A stretch of 64,000 nt of DNA from Nitrospinia bacterium (lineage in GTDB: Bacteria; Nitrospinota; Nitrospinia; Nitrospinales; JAJDAT01), in NCBI GenBank assembly GCA_029261715.1, contig JAJDAT010000049.1, forward strand, positions 310,001-374,000. The letters are read 5' to 3'. The position numbers and the translations under genes were made by a program. The notes below the pieces were generated by a model. That model searched no databases. It saw nothing but the letters and a program-made list of their open reading frames with translations, and was not told the origin of the DNA. Below are positions 52,499-62,158 of this stretch, one piece after another; the stretch's first letter is position 1; every line of letters starts with the position of its first letter.

Positions 52499-53188
52499 AT
52501 GCCTGATTTAAGTGTATCCATTCCTTTTTATAATGAAGGTCCAAATGTCAGAAGAGTTTTGGAAGATAGCGTCCAAATCTTGACAACCAATGATGTAGAC
52601 TTTGAAATTATCGCCATTGATAATGGATCTTCAGATCAGACGGGTAAAATTATTAAAGAGATAGCGGAAGGAAATTCTCGAATAAAACTTTTACGTATTG
52701 AGGTAAATCAAGGATATGGAAACGGAATTCTTGCAGGGTTAAACGCCTCGGAAGGTCAATTTATTGGCTATATGGATGGTGACGGACAAATTGACCCTGA
52801 AGCTGTTCTTGGATGTTATAAAGAACTACTTATAAGCGATCAGTTTGATTTAGCTAAAGGTTTTCCTAGAGGAATTCCCGGAAGTTTTATACGAAGGTAT
52901 ATTTCTAAATTTTATAATGCCTTTGTTACCAGTTTATTTCGCATAGAAACACTGGGGATTAATTGTAAGCCAAAGGTTTTTAAAAGAGAATTATTTGAAA
53001 AATTGAATTTGGAATCTAAGGATTGGTTCATTGACGCGGAAATCATGATAAAGGCGACACGCCTCAAAGTGCGCTACATTGATTATCCAATCCAATTTAA
53101 GGAGAGATTGGAAGGGAAGTCAAATGTTAGAATAAAAACCGCTTTTGAATTCTTATTTAATTTTACGCGTTATATGTTTTTTAAGTAG
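52499..53188 (+). CDS. Glycosyltransferase, GT2 family
   Basis: A 229-residue soluble GT-A enzyme opening LSVSIPFYNEGPNV, with IDNGSSDQT and YMDGDGQIDPEAV carrying the DxD. It is shorter than the membrane-anchored paralogue at 50034. It should transfer a sugar or make a polyprenyl-linked sugar in glycan assembly. It ends 10 bases from the end of the convergent epimerase gene. Confidence 0.88.
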   Translation: MPDLSVSIPFYNEGPNVRRVLEDSVQILTTNDVDFEIIAIDNGSSDQTGKIIKEIAEGNSRIKLLRIEVNQGYGNGILAGLNASEGQFIGYMDGDGQIDPEAVLGCYKELLISDQFDLAKGFPRGIPGSFIRRYISKFYNAFVTSLFRIETLGINCKPKVFKRELFEKLNLESKDWFIDAEIMIKATRLKVRYIDYPIQFKERLEGKSNVRIKTAFEFLFNFTRYMFFK

Positions 53189-53197
53189 CTATAAAGC

Positions 53198-54187
53198 TTA
53201 GGAAGTTTTTATTTTCCCCAACTTCAATAGACCAGACTCTTGGTTTCGAAAAGTTTCTACATAGCGCCGATACCAATCGACGGTAATTTTTAAACCTTCC
53301 CTAAACAAAATTTTTGGCTTCCATTGGAAACGTTCCCAGGCCAGTTGGTTTGCTGCGCTCATTCGCCATATTTCAATAGGTCTATAAGGGAGTTCTCCAA
53401 TTTTGAGAGTCGATTTAGATTCTGATAATTCGTGAATAGCCATGGTTAAGTCTTTAATACTAATTTCTTCCTTGCTACCTAAATTGGTTGTTTTTCCGAT
53501 TGATTCTTCGGACTCTGCGGCCATGACCATTCCTTCAATGATATTGGAAACAAAGTTGAATTCGCGCGTTTGTTTGCCTTCCGTTGTGACGATGTCTTTA
53601 CCTAACAAACAATTCATAATAAGTTCTGGTATAACCGCTTTTTCGCTTTGGTAAGGCCCAAAAGTGTTAAAAGGTCTTAATACGGTTATTGGTAAGCCAG
53701 TAACTTCGTATTTCATTTTGCAATACAGTTCGCCTGTGTACTTACCAACGGCATAGGGGGAAATAGGTCTAGGTAAAAAATCTTCTTGGAAAGGCACAGA
53801 ATCTTGTTTTCCATACACTTCTGACGAGGAAGTGTAAACAAACCTTTTGTAATCTTTGCAGCTTTCCAACAAGTTAGCGGTTCCCTTACCATTTGTATCC
53901 AGATTTTCGGTGATATGTCTGAAACTATCCCCAACATGGTTGTAAGCGGCTAGATGAAAAATTTTATCAAAACGATTTTCACGAATAGCGCCCAGAGAAT
54001 CTAGATTCCGTATATCGCCTTCAATAAACTTAACTTTATCCCAAATATCCAAAAGTCGAACGTTTTCGACTTGACTCAGATACTTTGTTAATACAAAAAC
54101 TTCAGCCCCTAAATCGACAAACTTTCGGGTCAAATGAGAACCAATGAAGCCGCTAGCTCCAGTAATAAGTATTTTTTCTTTTTCCAT
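53198..54187 (-). CDS. NAD-dependent nucleotide-sugar epimerase/dehydratase
   Basis: A 329-residue extended SDR protein. GASGFIGSHL is the Rossmann motif, the catalytic site has YTSSSEVYG and YAVGKYTGELY (the YxxxK pair), and NTFGPYQ follows. It resembles dTDP-glucose or GDP-mannose 4,6-dehydratases and UDP-sugar epimerases; the exact sugar cannot be fixed. Its ATG shares one base with the stop of the nucleotidyltransferase gene (TAATG), so the two are coupled. Confidence 0.88.
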   Translation of the reverse strand: MEKEKILITGASGFIGSHLTRKFVDLGAEVFVLTKYLSQVENVRLLDIWDKVKFIEGDIRNLDSLGAIRENRFDKIFHLAAYNHVGDSFRHITENLDTNGKGTANLLESCKDYKRFVYTSSSEVYGKQDSVPFQEDFLPRPISPYAVGKYTGELYCKMKYEVTGLPITVLRPFNTFGPYQSEKAVIPELIMNCLLGKDIVTTEGKQTREFNFVSNIIEGMVMAAESEESIGKTTNLGSKEEISIKDLTMAIHELSESKSTLKIGELPYRPIEIWRMSAANQLAWERFQWKPKILFREGLKITVDWYRRYVETFRNQESGLLKLGKIKTS

Positions 54188-54894
54188 TATTCTTTAACGG
54201 TATAAAAATCTAGAATTAACTTTTCGGCGTGTTCCAACTCATGGTCTGTATTAAAAGTGATTTTAGGACCGTCGTGTTTATATCCCGAAAGGTTTTTTTC
54301 TTCGATTAGGAGTTTAAATAAGGTAACCAGCCCGACAGGGTCTTGAAGCATTTCAGGGGTGATTTTACTAAAAGTTTCTTTTTCGAGAATAACATAACCC
54401 ACGTAATAATCAAGAACAGGCTTTTCTTCAAACGACTCTAAGAGATTATCGCCTTCAGACCAATTTACTAGACCAAAAGGAGAAACAAATGGGGCCGTTA
54501 AAATAGTGGCGGCGGTGCCGGATTGTTCGTGTGTTTTTAAAAATTCTTTGAAATTAATATCTGCAATGGTGTCCCCGTAAGAGAGTAGAATGCGGTCTTC
54601 GAATAAATCTTTTAAATCGTAGATCCTTTGAAGAGGAGTCGCCTCAGCTCCCGAGTCTACATAATGAATATTGAATTGTTTTTTCGGTTCGAAATAATCG
54701 ACTATTTTTTGTCCTAAATGACCAATGCAGAGATAAAACTCATCAAATCCTTTTTGAACGTATAATTCCAAAAGCCTTTCTATAATGGGTTTTCCCGAAA
54801 GTTTAATTAAAGGCTTGGGGATTTGTTCGGTAAGAGGACGAAGTCGAACTCCTTTTCCTCCGCAAAGAATGGCGACTTTAGATAGTTTTTCCAT
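54187..54894 (-). CDS. Sugar-1-phosphate nucleotidyltransferase
   Basis: A 235-residue enzyme with the family signature AILCGGKGVRLRPLTEQIPKP at its start (the GGxGxRLxPLT loop) and a LSYGDTIADI block for metal and sugar binding. It activates a sugar phosphate, giving an NDP-sugar for the adjacent epimerase. Resemblance to glucose-1-phosphate cytidylyltransferase and mannose-1-phosphate guanylyltransferase is equal by eye, so the nucleotide is not assigned. Confidence 0.9.
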   Translation of the reverse strand: MEKLSKVAILCGGKGVRLRPLTEQIPKPLIKLSGKPIIERLLELYVQKGFDEFYLCIGHLGQKIVDYFEPKKQFNIHYVDSGAEATPLQRIYDLKDLFEDRILLSYGDTIADINFKEFLKTHEQSGTAATILTAPFVSPFGLVNWSEGDNLLESFEEKPVLDYYVGYVILEKETFSKITPEMLQDPVGLVTLFKLLIEEKNLSGYKHDGPKITFNTDHELEHAEKLILDFYTVKE

Positions 54895-54934
54895 TATGGT
54901 TCCATGACTGTTCAGCAGGCGAGTTTTACTACAG

Positions 54935-56620
54935 CTATTCTTGTGGAATAATTGCTTTATTACCTAAGTATTCATAAATTACGGTTTTGGAGAAATAGCC
55001 GTAGCAACTCTTAAAATTATGATTCGAAATATTATAAGAGTTTGCATATCCTGTGTCGCAACTTTTTAAATTAATTTTTTTATAAGCGTGAGATTTTAAG
55101 TAATCGTTGACGTATTCAGTCGCTTTAATTTTTTCTTCCATTGAACTTTGTTTCCCTCTAAAGGAATACATCCTATTATGCCTTGGAATAATCCATTTGG
55201 GAGGAGTTTTAAAGGGATAAATATTTCCCCAATTTAGTCCAGTATAAAAGCTTAAAGAGTCTCCTTCGTGAGCAATGACAAAAGTGTCATCTGGACTCCC
55301 ATGTAGTTTTATATAGTTGGCGACATCTTTCAATGCGCCATTATAGTTTCCATTTAATTCTTTAGCATACTTCCACAATAAATAATTGGGGATGTTGTTA
55401 TCCCGAATACTTTTGTCCCACCTCTTTAGCAACCCAGAAGATAAAACTTTTAAATTTAGTTTTTGCGCGAAGCTTTTGGGGAAAATAATCTGATCGTAAA
55501 GAAACCAAGGGGCAATATGAAACCAATTAGTAAGTAATAGGATAGCGGCTGTAGAACTACCCACAAGGAGATTTACTTTTGATAGTTTATAAACTATTTC
55601 CGCTAAGAGAATCACCCAAATGGAAACGGTGCCTAATATATAGTTAAATAACGGGATAGTGTGTAGTGTTGCCACTAATATAGAACAACCTACACATAAG
55701 CCGAATAAAGTTTTAAATTTATTCCACTCAAATTCAAAGCGAGAACTAAACTTTTTAAACAACCAAACTATTATTACCAAAGTAATAGGAAAAATATAAG
55801 AATTAATTTGGCTTAAATAGCCAACGATAAATTCAATGGTTGTTCCTGTATTTTTCTCATAACTTTTGTCGAAATAGTTTGAATAGTATTCTTTAACTTT
55901 TTTTTTGACAGGGAGAAAGTATTTTAAGAACCATGGTAGGGTAAAACCCGCGATGATACAGTAGGATATAAGGAGTTTTCGGTAAAAGTTTTTATTCCGA
56001 ATTGCAATAGCGCAAAACAAAGTGAACCCTGCAAATAACCCAAAAAACTGGGAATACATGGAATAAAAAAGAAGAATTGAGCTTATACAAAAAAGATATA
56101 TGCGTTCTTCGTTATTTTGCCAAAGCCTGATAAAAAAGATTAGAGTCAGGATTCCAAGTAAAATGGAAGGTCCGAAATATCGAGAGGTTCTCATGTACAA
56201 AATATATGGAACTGAGAACGTAAAAAATATTGCAGATAATCGAGATATGTGAATATTTTTATGTATAAGGTGAGCTAGGTAGTATATGGCTAGTATGCTT
56301 AATAGACCGCTTACCGCTGCCGGAAACACGCCGCCAAGAGTTGTTTTTCCAAATATTGCAATAGAGCTTGCAATTAAATACATACCTAGCCAAGGATGGT
56401 AACCCCAAACTCCATCAACGGTGAACCGGCTGTCAAAAAAAGGAGGAGTGTCTCCCAATATATAGGGAACTCCATATTCTAGAATATGGACTGCGTGAAT
56501 TAAATAATCTGCCTGATCTAACCCAAGGTAATAATTATCTATATTAAAAAAATATAGGAAAGCGCCAAAGAAAGTGAGGACGCTTAAGAAATACTTGTCT
56601 TCAAAGAAAATTTTCATCAA
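54935..56620 (-). CDS. GT39/PMT-like membrane glycosyltransferase
   Basis: A 561-residue protein with about ten membrane helices in the first 370 residues, a short acidic loop after helix 1 (DNYYLGLDQADYL) and a RTSRYFG block, in the GT-C (PMT_2) layout. The C-terminal part, about 160 residues, is soluble and likely periplasmic. It would use a polyprenyl-phosphate sugar donor. It lies 18 bases downstream of the epimerase at 56639 and 40 bases upstream of the nucleotidyltransferase. Confidence 0.82.
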   Translation of the reverse strand: MMKIFFEDKYFLSVLTFFGAFLYFFNIDNYYLGLDQADYLIHAVHILEYGVPYILGDTPPFFDSRFTVDGVWGYHPWLGMYLIASSIAIFGKTTLGGVFPAAVSGLLSILAIYYLAHLIHKNIHISRLSAIFFTFSVPYILYMRTSRYFGPSILLGILTLIFFIRLWQNNEERIYLFCISSILLFYSMYSQFFGLFAGFTLFCAIAIRNKNFYRKLLISYCIIAGFTLPWFLKYFLPVKKKVKEYYSNYFDKSYEKNTGTTIEFIVGYLSQINSYIFPITLVIIVWLFKKFSSRFEFEWNKFKTLFGLCVGCSILVATLHTIPLFNYILGTVSIWVILLAEIVYKLSKVNLLVGSSTAAILLLTNWFHIAPWFLYDQIIFPKSFAQKLNLKVLSSGLLKRWDKSIRDNNIPNYLLWKYAKELNGNYNGALKDVANYIKLHGSPDDTFVIAHEGDSLSFYTGLNWGNIYPFKTPPKWIIPRHNRMYSFRGKQSSMEEKIKATEYVNDYLKSHAYKKINLKSCDTGYANSYNISNHNFKSCYGYFSKTVIYEYLGNKAIIPQE

Positions 56621-56638
56621 ATAGGAAATTAAAACAAG

Positions 56639-57574
56639 TCATAAGCCCAATTTATGAACCATGTCGCTAATGCCTTGTTTAAGATTAAAAGAGGGGGTCC
56701 AATCTAGGAGGCGTTTGACTTTTGCTGGATCGCCTAAATTTCTCAAAATTTCATTTTTAGGAACTTCTTTTCCAGAAAACTCAATTTCGATTGGGTTTTT
56801 TAATTGATTATTAAATTCCAAGGCGAAATTTCTTAAGGTAGTTTCAGCGCCAGTACAAATATTAAATACTTCTCCCACGGCGTCTTTCTCGGTTGATAAC
56901 TTTACAATGACTTCAATTACATCGTCAATGTAAATAAAATCGCGAGTTTGCCGACCATGTGTCATTTTGAATGTTTTACTTTGTTTAGCCGCATCAACTA
57001 AATCCGCAACAAAACTTAACGAACATTGCGCTCCAAAAACTGAAAATAATCTTGCTGTGATTATTGGAAATTTATAGGTGTCTGATAGCAAGGCGCCTTG
57101 CATGGATGCGCAAGCTTTGGAATAAGCGTAAGGAGTGTTAGGTTTTAAAGGAGATTTTTCTGAGTAAGGAACGTCTCCGTTTCCGTACTCACCGGCAGTG
57201 CCAAATTGCATGAAGCAATCGCAGCATCCATCTTTTAAGGATTCAATAAGGTTTAGAGTCCCCATTACATTGGTTTCGTATACTGATTTTAAGGCTGAAA
57301 GGTCGCGCGTTCGCGAAATAATACCAGCTAAATGAAAAACTTTGCGAGGTTGGACTTGTTGTAGGACTTCTTTAATTTGTTCGGGATTCAGCGTGTCTAA
57401 AGTGAAGACTTTTACTTGTTTAAGAACTTCTGGGTTTAAATGATTATTTTTTTCTGGATCTCTTAGTCCTATTGAAACGTCAGCTTTTAATTCTACCAAT
57501 TTTTGAACGAGTTGGGAGCCAATGACCCCGCCAGCGCCTGTAATAAAAACTGGAATATTTTTTAGGCTGGACAT
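56639..57574 (-). CDS. NAD-dependent epimerase/dehydratase
   Basis: A 311-residue extended SDR protein opening VFITGAGGVIGSQL, with QFGTAGEYG and YAYSKACASMQ (YxxxK) and RLFSVFGAQ. It probably makes or modifies an NDP-sugar for the same glycan as the neighbouring genes. It heads the minus-strand unit that ends with the epimerase at 53198, and a strong hairpin separates it from the DUF4911/mnmG genes. Confidence 0.87.
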   Translation of the reverse strand: MSSLKNIPVFITGAGGVIGSQLVQKLVELKADVSIGLRDPEKNNHLNPEVLKQVKVFTLDTLNPEQIKEVLQQVQPRKVFHLAGIISRTRDLSALKSVYETNVMGTLNLIESLKDGCCDCFMQFGTAGEYGNGDVPYSEKSPLKPNTPYAYSKACASMQGALLSDTYKFPIITARLFSVFGAQCSLSFVADLVDAAKQSKTFKMTHGRQTRDFIYIDDVIEVIVKLSTEKDAVGEVFNICTGAETTLRNFALEFNNQLKNPIEIEFSGKEVPKNEILRNLGDPAKVKRLLDWTPSFNLKQGISDMVHKLGL

Positions 57575-57587
57575 AAAAGAATAGGTT

Positions 57588-57621
57588 CTAAATGCCGAAA
57601 ATTTTCTTTTTTGGCATTTAG
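57588..57621. terminator. 9-bp hairpin between DUF4911 and the glycan unit
   Basis: CTAAATGCC (57588-57596) pairs perfectly with GGCATTTAG (57613-57621) across a 16-base A/T-rich loop. On the plus strand six T follow at 57624-57629; on the minus strand a T-rich but interrupted tract follows. It probably marks the end of the mnmG-DUF4911 transcript, although the T run is better placed for the opposite strand. Confidence 0.5.
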
Positions 57622-57670
57622 CCTTTTTTAGGAGGGTATAAGAGCTAGAGCTTGTTTTAGCTTATAAACT

Positions 57671-57892
57671 TTATAAATCGACTTTTCGAATTGGAATTTC
57701 TTTTTTTAAGCTTTCTGTGAGTTTATTGACGTCGTCAATAAAATCTGGAGAAATGAGCATCTCAATTAAACCTCTCCCTTGGTCAAGAGTTCTTACTACG
57801 GCTAAATTATCGTAAGCTTCGATCACAGAAACTATATAAGCGATATCTTTTTTATCAACTTCGTATTGGTAATTAATAGAGTCACTATGCAT
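57671..57892 (-). CDS. DUF4911 family protein
   Basis: A 73-residue protein matching DUF4911: a short alpha/beta unit with DIAYIVSVIEAYDNLAVVRT, a DQGRGLIEMLISPDF centre and a charged end. The family is of unknown function and is found in deltaproteobacteria and relatives. It follows mnmG by 8 bases on the same strand, so it is probably co-transcribed. Confidence 0.82.
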   Translation of the reverse strand: MHSDSINYQYEVDKKDIAYIVSVIEAYDNLAVVRTLDQGRGLIEMLISPDFIDDVNKLTESLKKEIPIRKVDL

Positions 57893-57900
57893 TTAGTAAT

Positions 57901-59811
57901 TTAAGCTTTTACAGGAGTAGAAGGAGTTTGGAATTGGTCGTTTTGCTGGGTATTTCCTTTGTTTTGCTTTTGTAGTTCGACCATTAAAATACTGATTGCC
58001 GAAGGAGTAACGCCAGAAATTCTTAAAGCTTGCCCTAAAGTGAGCGGGCGAATTTCGTTTAATTTTTGAGCTTCTTCTATAGAGAGACTATTTACCAAAT
58101 CAAAGTTAAAATTTGGTGGTATAGCGTAATTTTCCAGTTGTTTTTGTTTTGAGACCATTTGATTTTGTCGGTCAATAAAACCTTGGTATTTAATCTGGAT
58201 TTCCACTTGTTCTCCAGAAACCGAGTCTAAAGAAGATCCATTGAAGGTTTTAATTAAGTTCTCATAAGTAACTTCTGGACGTTTTAACAATCCACTTAAA
58301 GTTGTGGGTGAGCGTAATTCACTAATTCCTAATTTAGATAATTGATCCAATGTTTCTTTATTTGGAACAACCGTTACTGAAGTTAATCTTTTGATTTCTT
58401 TCTCAACGGAAGATTTTTTTTCTTGAAGTTTTTCATAGTGGTTTTGATCAATCAAGCCCAATTGAAATCCCTTTTCTGTGAGTCTCAAGTCTGCGTTGTC
58501 TTGTCTCAGGAGTAGTCGGTATTCAGCGCGAGAAGTGAACATTCGGTAGGGTTCGCGCGTTCCTTTTGTAATCAAATCGTCGATCAAAACGCCTACATAT
58601 GCGTCCATTCGGGATAAAATGAATTCTGGCATTTTTTTTACAAAACACGCAGCGTTTATTCCTGCAATAAGTCCTTGCCCTGCAGCTTCTTCGTATCCAG
58701 AAGTGCCGTTTATTTGACCGGCAAGAAACAGTCCTTTTACTTTTTTAGTTTCCAATGTCGCTTTCAATTGCGTTGGAGGTACAAAGTCGTATTCAACGGC
58801 ATAACCAGGTCTAACAATTTCTGCGTTTTCCAGCCCAGGTATTGTTTGAACATATTGTCGTTGAACCTCCTCAGGAAGGCTGGTAGATATTCCATTTGGA
58901 TAGACCCAATCGGTGTCTAGTCCTTCAGGTTCTAAGAATATTTGGTGCGATTTTTTTTCTGGAAATTTGACTATTTTATCTTCTATGGAAGGGCAATAAC
59001 GGGGCCCCACTCCTTGTATTTCTCCGCTATAAAGGGGCGAAAGGTGCATATTGTTTTTTATGACTTCTGCGGTTTTAGAGTTCGTATGAGTTATATGGCA
59101 TGGAACTTGTTGGCGATTTATGGAGGTTGTTGAAAATGAAAAGGGTTTTGCGATTGGATCGCCGTTTTGAATTTCGCATTTATCAAAATTTATAGAACCA
59201 GCCAAAAGTCGGGGTGGAGTGCCTGTTTTTAATCGAGCTAGATTAAATCCGCAAGCTAAGAAAGATTCTGAAAGCTTTGAAGACGGTTTTTCTCCAAATC
59301 GACCGCCGCCAACTTTTTGATTTCCAATGTGCATTAAACCATTCAGAAAAGTCCCGGTTGTAATAACTAAAGATTTACAACGGTATTCAGATCCTTGAGA
59401 AGTTCTCAGGCCCTTTAAAACTCCATTTTCAATCAATAGTTCTTCCGCATGTTCTTGGACAATATGCAGGCCTGGTTGATTTTCTAACACCCGACGCATT
59501 TCTTGGCGGTAGAGTTTTTTATCGGCTTGAGCTCTCGGGCCTTGCACTGCTGGTCCCTTTGAAGAATTCAGCATCCTATATTGAATACCTGTTTTATCTA
59601 TGCATTTGGCCATTTCTCCGCCAAGGGCATCGATTTCTCTTACCATATGCCCTTTTCCAACTCCTCCAATTGCAGGATTGCATGGCATCAGCGCAATTTT
59701 GTCCAAATCTAGCGTTAAGACCAGAGTGGAACATCCCATTCTTGCGGAGGCAAGAGCTGATTCGCAACCAGCGTGGCCTGCGCCTATAACAATGACGTCG
59801 TAATTAATCAT
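57901..59811 (-). CDS. mnmG: MnmG (GidA), tRNA uridine modification enzyme
   Basis: A 636-residue flavoprotein. The FAD-binding motif [19 protein letters not shown] is at the N-terminus, followed by [32 protein letters not shown], the [20 protein letters not shown] block and a C-terminal helical domain that binds MnmE. With MnmE it installs the 5-carboxymethylaminomethyl group on wobble uridine 34. Length fits the family (about 620-640). Confidence 0.97.
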   Translation of the reverse strand: MINYDVIVIGAGHAGCESALASARMGCSTLVLTLDLDKIALMPCNPAIGGVGKGHMVREIDALGGEMAKCIDKTGIQYRMLNSSKGPAVQGPRAQADKKLYRQEMRRVLENQPGLHIVQEHAEELLIENGVLKGLRTSQGSEYRCKSLVITTGTFLNGLMHIGNQKVGGGRFGEKPSSKLSESFLACGFNLARLKTGTPPRLLAGSINFDKCEIQNGDPIAKPFSFSTTSINRQQVPCHITHTNSKTAEVIKNNMHLSPLYSGEIQGVGPRYCPSIEDKIVKFPEKKSHQIFLEPEGLDTDWVYPNGISTSLPEEVQRQYVQTIPGLENAEIVRPGYAVEYDFVPPTQLKATLETKKVKGLFLAGQINGTSGYEEAAGQGLIAGINAACFVKKMPEFILSRMDAYVGVLIDDLITKGTREPYRMFTSRAEYRLLLRQDNADLRLTEKGFQLGLIDQNHYEKLQEKKSSVEKEIKRLTSVTVVPNKETLDQLSKLGISELRSPTTLSGLLKRPEVTYENLIKTFNGSSLDSVSGEQVEIQIKYQGFIDRQNQMVSKQKQLENYAIPPNFNFDLVNSLSIEEAQKLNEIRPLTLGQALRISGVTPSAISILMVELQKQNKGNTQQNDQFQTPSTPVKA

Positions 59812-60108
59812 TTCTTAGAGTAAACCCAACATTTATAAATTTTTCCAATAATACTATAAAAAACGATATAAAAAAATGTTTCTAACGCTTGGATCAAACA
59901 TGTTTTCAATTATTTTAAGGATATCTTTTCGTGTGACTTTATTTTTTTTTTAGAAAACGGTATGATATGTCCGCCAAATTAGTGGAACATATAAAGAAGA
60001 ATATAAAATTGTTTTCCTATTTAATCTCCCCAGTCAGTTTTCTCCAATTATATTTAAATTTCTTATACCTTTAATGATAAACCATTTCCAAAGCAGAGTG
60101 AGCAAAAC

Positions 60109-61665
60109 ATGTCCTCGAAATTAAAAACTATCGCTAAAGAGCAAAGGGATAATCCCACTGATGCTGAATCAAAACTATGGGAACTATTACGCAGAGGTCA
60201 ATTAGACGGTCATAAGTTCCGACGAAAGCATGTTTTTAGGAATTTTATTGTTGATTTTGCTTGTTTGGAAAGACACTTGGTCATAGAAGTTGAAACGGAT
60301 GAGAAAAATCAGGACTCTGATGATGGTAGGAAAAAAGACCAATGGCTAAAGAGTAGGAACTACATTGTATTATATTTTAATGAAGCGGAAGTAAGTCGAG
60401 CCCCTAATGGAGTGATTCCAACAATCAAAAGAGGTCTGAAGGGCTTGCCTCCTGCGGAAAAAGACACGGCTCCGGTTAAAGAATCTGAAACAAAACCTAA
60501 AACGACCGAGACATCGCCTAAAGTTTCAAAGCCGAAAGATAAAAAAGTAGAAACTGTAGTTACTGAAAAAAAAGCTCCCGCAAAGAAGGTAGAACAAGTT
60601 TCTGAACCTAAAACAGCCCCTAGGAAGGAAGAGGAAGCTGTAAAGACAAAAACCGATTCGAAAGTGAAACCAAAACCTGACGTAAAAGAGTCTCCTGCTC
60701 CCAAAGCTATTATTGCAAAAAAAGAGGAGCCCAAAATTCCTGTTGAACCGGTTAAAAAAGCTGAAAGCGTAAAAGAATCTCCTTCAGATCCAGTTCAAAA
60801 AACGCAAGAAACAAAAATAGATCAGGCGACGGTTATTCCAAAAACTAAAGTAGAACCTGAACCCGTTAAAGAAAAAGAACCTGCTCCTATTGCGGCTGAA
60901 GCCACACCTAAACCCTCTAATTTAACTGATGTTGAGAAATTGCTTGAAAAACTCCAAGCTGGAGACTCATTATCTGGTCTTAAGGTGGGTGATGTCGATT
61001 TTTCTAAAAAGGAATTTAAAGACAAAGTTGACTTTTCGGGAGTTATTTTTACTGGCGCTACGAGTTTCTCGGGAGCTATATTCTTTAAAGGCGCTGATTT
61101 TTCAGACGCTCAATTTATAGATCCTTCGGGACCTAATTTTAGTAATGTTTCTTTCTTGGGAGACGGAAATGTAAATTTTAGAGACACCTTCTTTAATAAG
61201 GAAAGTCTGGTTGATTTTAGCTCTATGAAAACGGAAACACCCGAGAATATTAGGTTTGAAAATGTTTTTCTTGGTAGGGCTTCTTTCTTAAACACTGAAG
61301 TTTCACATTTTCAATTCAAAAATATCCAACTATGCCAACTACCTCTTAAGGATGAAAATTGGTTTGATTTCTTCTCATTCCTTAAAAAAAGTGTCATTGG
61401 AATTAAAACTTGGTCCGAATTTAAGATTCAGGTTAAAAACTTTTTGCCAATTGCTCTATCGCCTGAACCTGTCAAAAGAATAGGATTAGTCGATGAAGTA
61501 TGGAATGAGGTAGCTAATAATGGTCAAACTAGATTAATGGATTCAGAATATTATCAACAAGTCAGCGAATTATATAAGCAATTCAGGAAAAATTTTCAGC
61601 GGAACAAAGAGTATTCTCTAACTGTCGATTTAAGATATGGAGAATACGAATCCTCTCAAAAATAA
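60109..61665 (+). CDS. DUF559 endonuclease-like / pentapeptide-repeat fusion
   Basis: A 518-residue fusion. Residues 1-110 are a DUF559 (Vsr/restriction-endonuclease-like) domain: PTDAESKLWELLRRGQLDG, KFRRKHVFRNFIVDFACL, and FNEAEV at the end. The usual ELDGxxH catalytic block reads IEVETDEK, so the acidic pair is altered and activity is uncertain. A Pro/Lys/Glu/Thr-rich linker (about 115-285) follows, then pentapeptide repeats A(D/N)FS-type (about 300-405: VDFSGVIF, TSFSGAIF, ADFSDAQF) and a helical end. It is a lone gene after mnmG. No signal peptide, so cytoplasmic. Confidence 0.83.
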   Translation: MSSKLKTIAKEQRDNPTDAESKLWELLRRGQLDGHKFRRKHVFRNFIVDFACLERHLVIEVETDEKNQDSDDGRKKDQWLKSRNYIVLYFNEAEVSRAPNGVIPTIKRGLKGLPPAEKDTAPVKESETKPKTTETSPKVSKPKDKKVETVVTEKKAPAKKVEQVSEPKTAPRKEEEAVKTKTDSKVKPKPDVKESPAPKAIIAKKEEPKIPVEPVKKAESVKESPSDPVQKTQETKIDQATVIPKTKVEPEPVKEKEPAPIAAEATPKPSNLTDVEKLLEKLQAGDSLSGLKVGDVDFSKKEFKDKVDFSGVIFTGATSFSGAIFFKGADFSDAQFIDPSGPNFSNVSFLGDGNVNFRDTFFNKESLVDFSSMKTETPENIRFENVFLGRASFLNTEVSHFQFKNIQLCQLPLKDENWFDFFSFLKKSVIGIKTWSEFKIQVKNFLPIALSPEPVKRIGLVDEVWNEVANNGQTRLMDSEYYQQVSELYKQFRKNFQRNKEYSLTVDLRYGEYESSQK

Positions 61666-62053
61666 CTTTTTTTACTTAAAATCTTTAAAGTTTGTATTTG
61701 TTCTCAAACTTTAAGCACAAGGTTTAATCCTCTCTGAACTTTCTGTAATATTTATTCCTAATATAGGTGTTTTGAGTAATTAAATTAAAGAGTTTCTTTT
61801 TGGCTGTTTTTTGCGTTTTCGCATTTATAAGGTGGCGCGTATTATTTAGATTTATCTTAATATTTGAATGATATAGCTGGGCTCCTAAAATGCTTTTTCT
61901 AACGAACCTCTAATATGGTAAGATTAATCTTTGAAAAAATCCTAACACTCACTTGATAGTTTCCCTGAAAATGAGACCGTATCTTTGAACGATAAAGCCC
62001 TTTTAAGATAGCGCTTTATGGTTTTTAAAATAAATAATTGTTGATTTCCGAAA
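61666..62053. other. Intergenic region before tRNA-Leu
   Basis: About 388 bases with no gene. Just past the DUF559 gene a 10-bp perfect inverted repeat (61685-61694 with 61705-61714, 10-base loop) may be its 3' end, but no T run follows. The rest is A/T-rich; the promoter of the tRNA-tig-clpP region should be here but I cannot mark it with confidence. Confidence 0.5.
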
Positions 62054-62133
62054 GCGAGGGTGGCGGAACTGGCAGACGCGCTGGATTTAGGATCCAGTGG
62101 GCAACCGTGGGGGTTCGACTCCCCCCCTTCGCA
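62054..62133 (+). tRNA. tRNA-Leu (anticodon UAG)
   Basis: An 80-base cloverleaf. The acceptor strands are GCGAGGG (62054-62060) and CCTTCGC, with one G-U pair and discriminator A. The anticodon stem is CTGGA/TCCAG around the loop TTTAGGA, giving UAG, which reads CUN leucine codons. The variable region is extended as in leucine tRNAs and the T loop is GGTTCGACTCC. No CCA is encoded. It lies just upstream of tig, as in many deltaproteobacteria. Confidence 0.95.
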
Positions 62134-62158
62134 TGAACCTTAAAACTTAATTTTAAAC

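Noticed and set aside
60360-60734. A minus-strand ORF opposite the linker of the DUF559 fusion
   Set aside because: It is the reverse shadow of a Lys/Pro/Glu-rich linker, giving a Ser/Phe/Val-rich low-complexity translation with no start signal.
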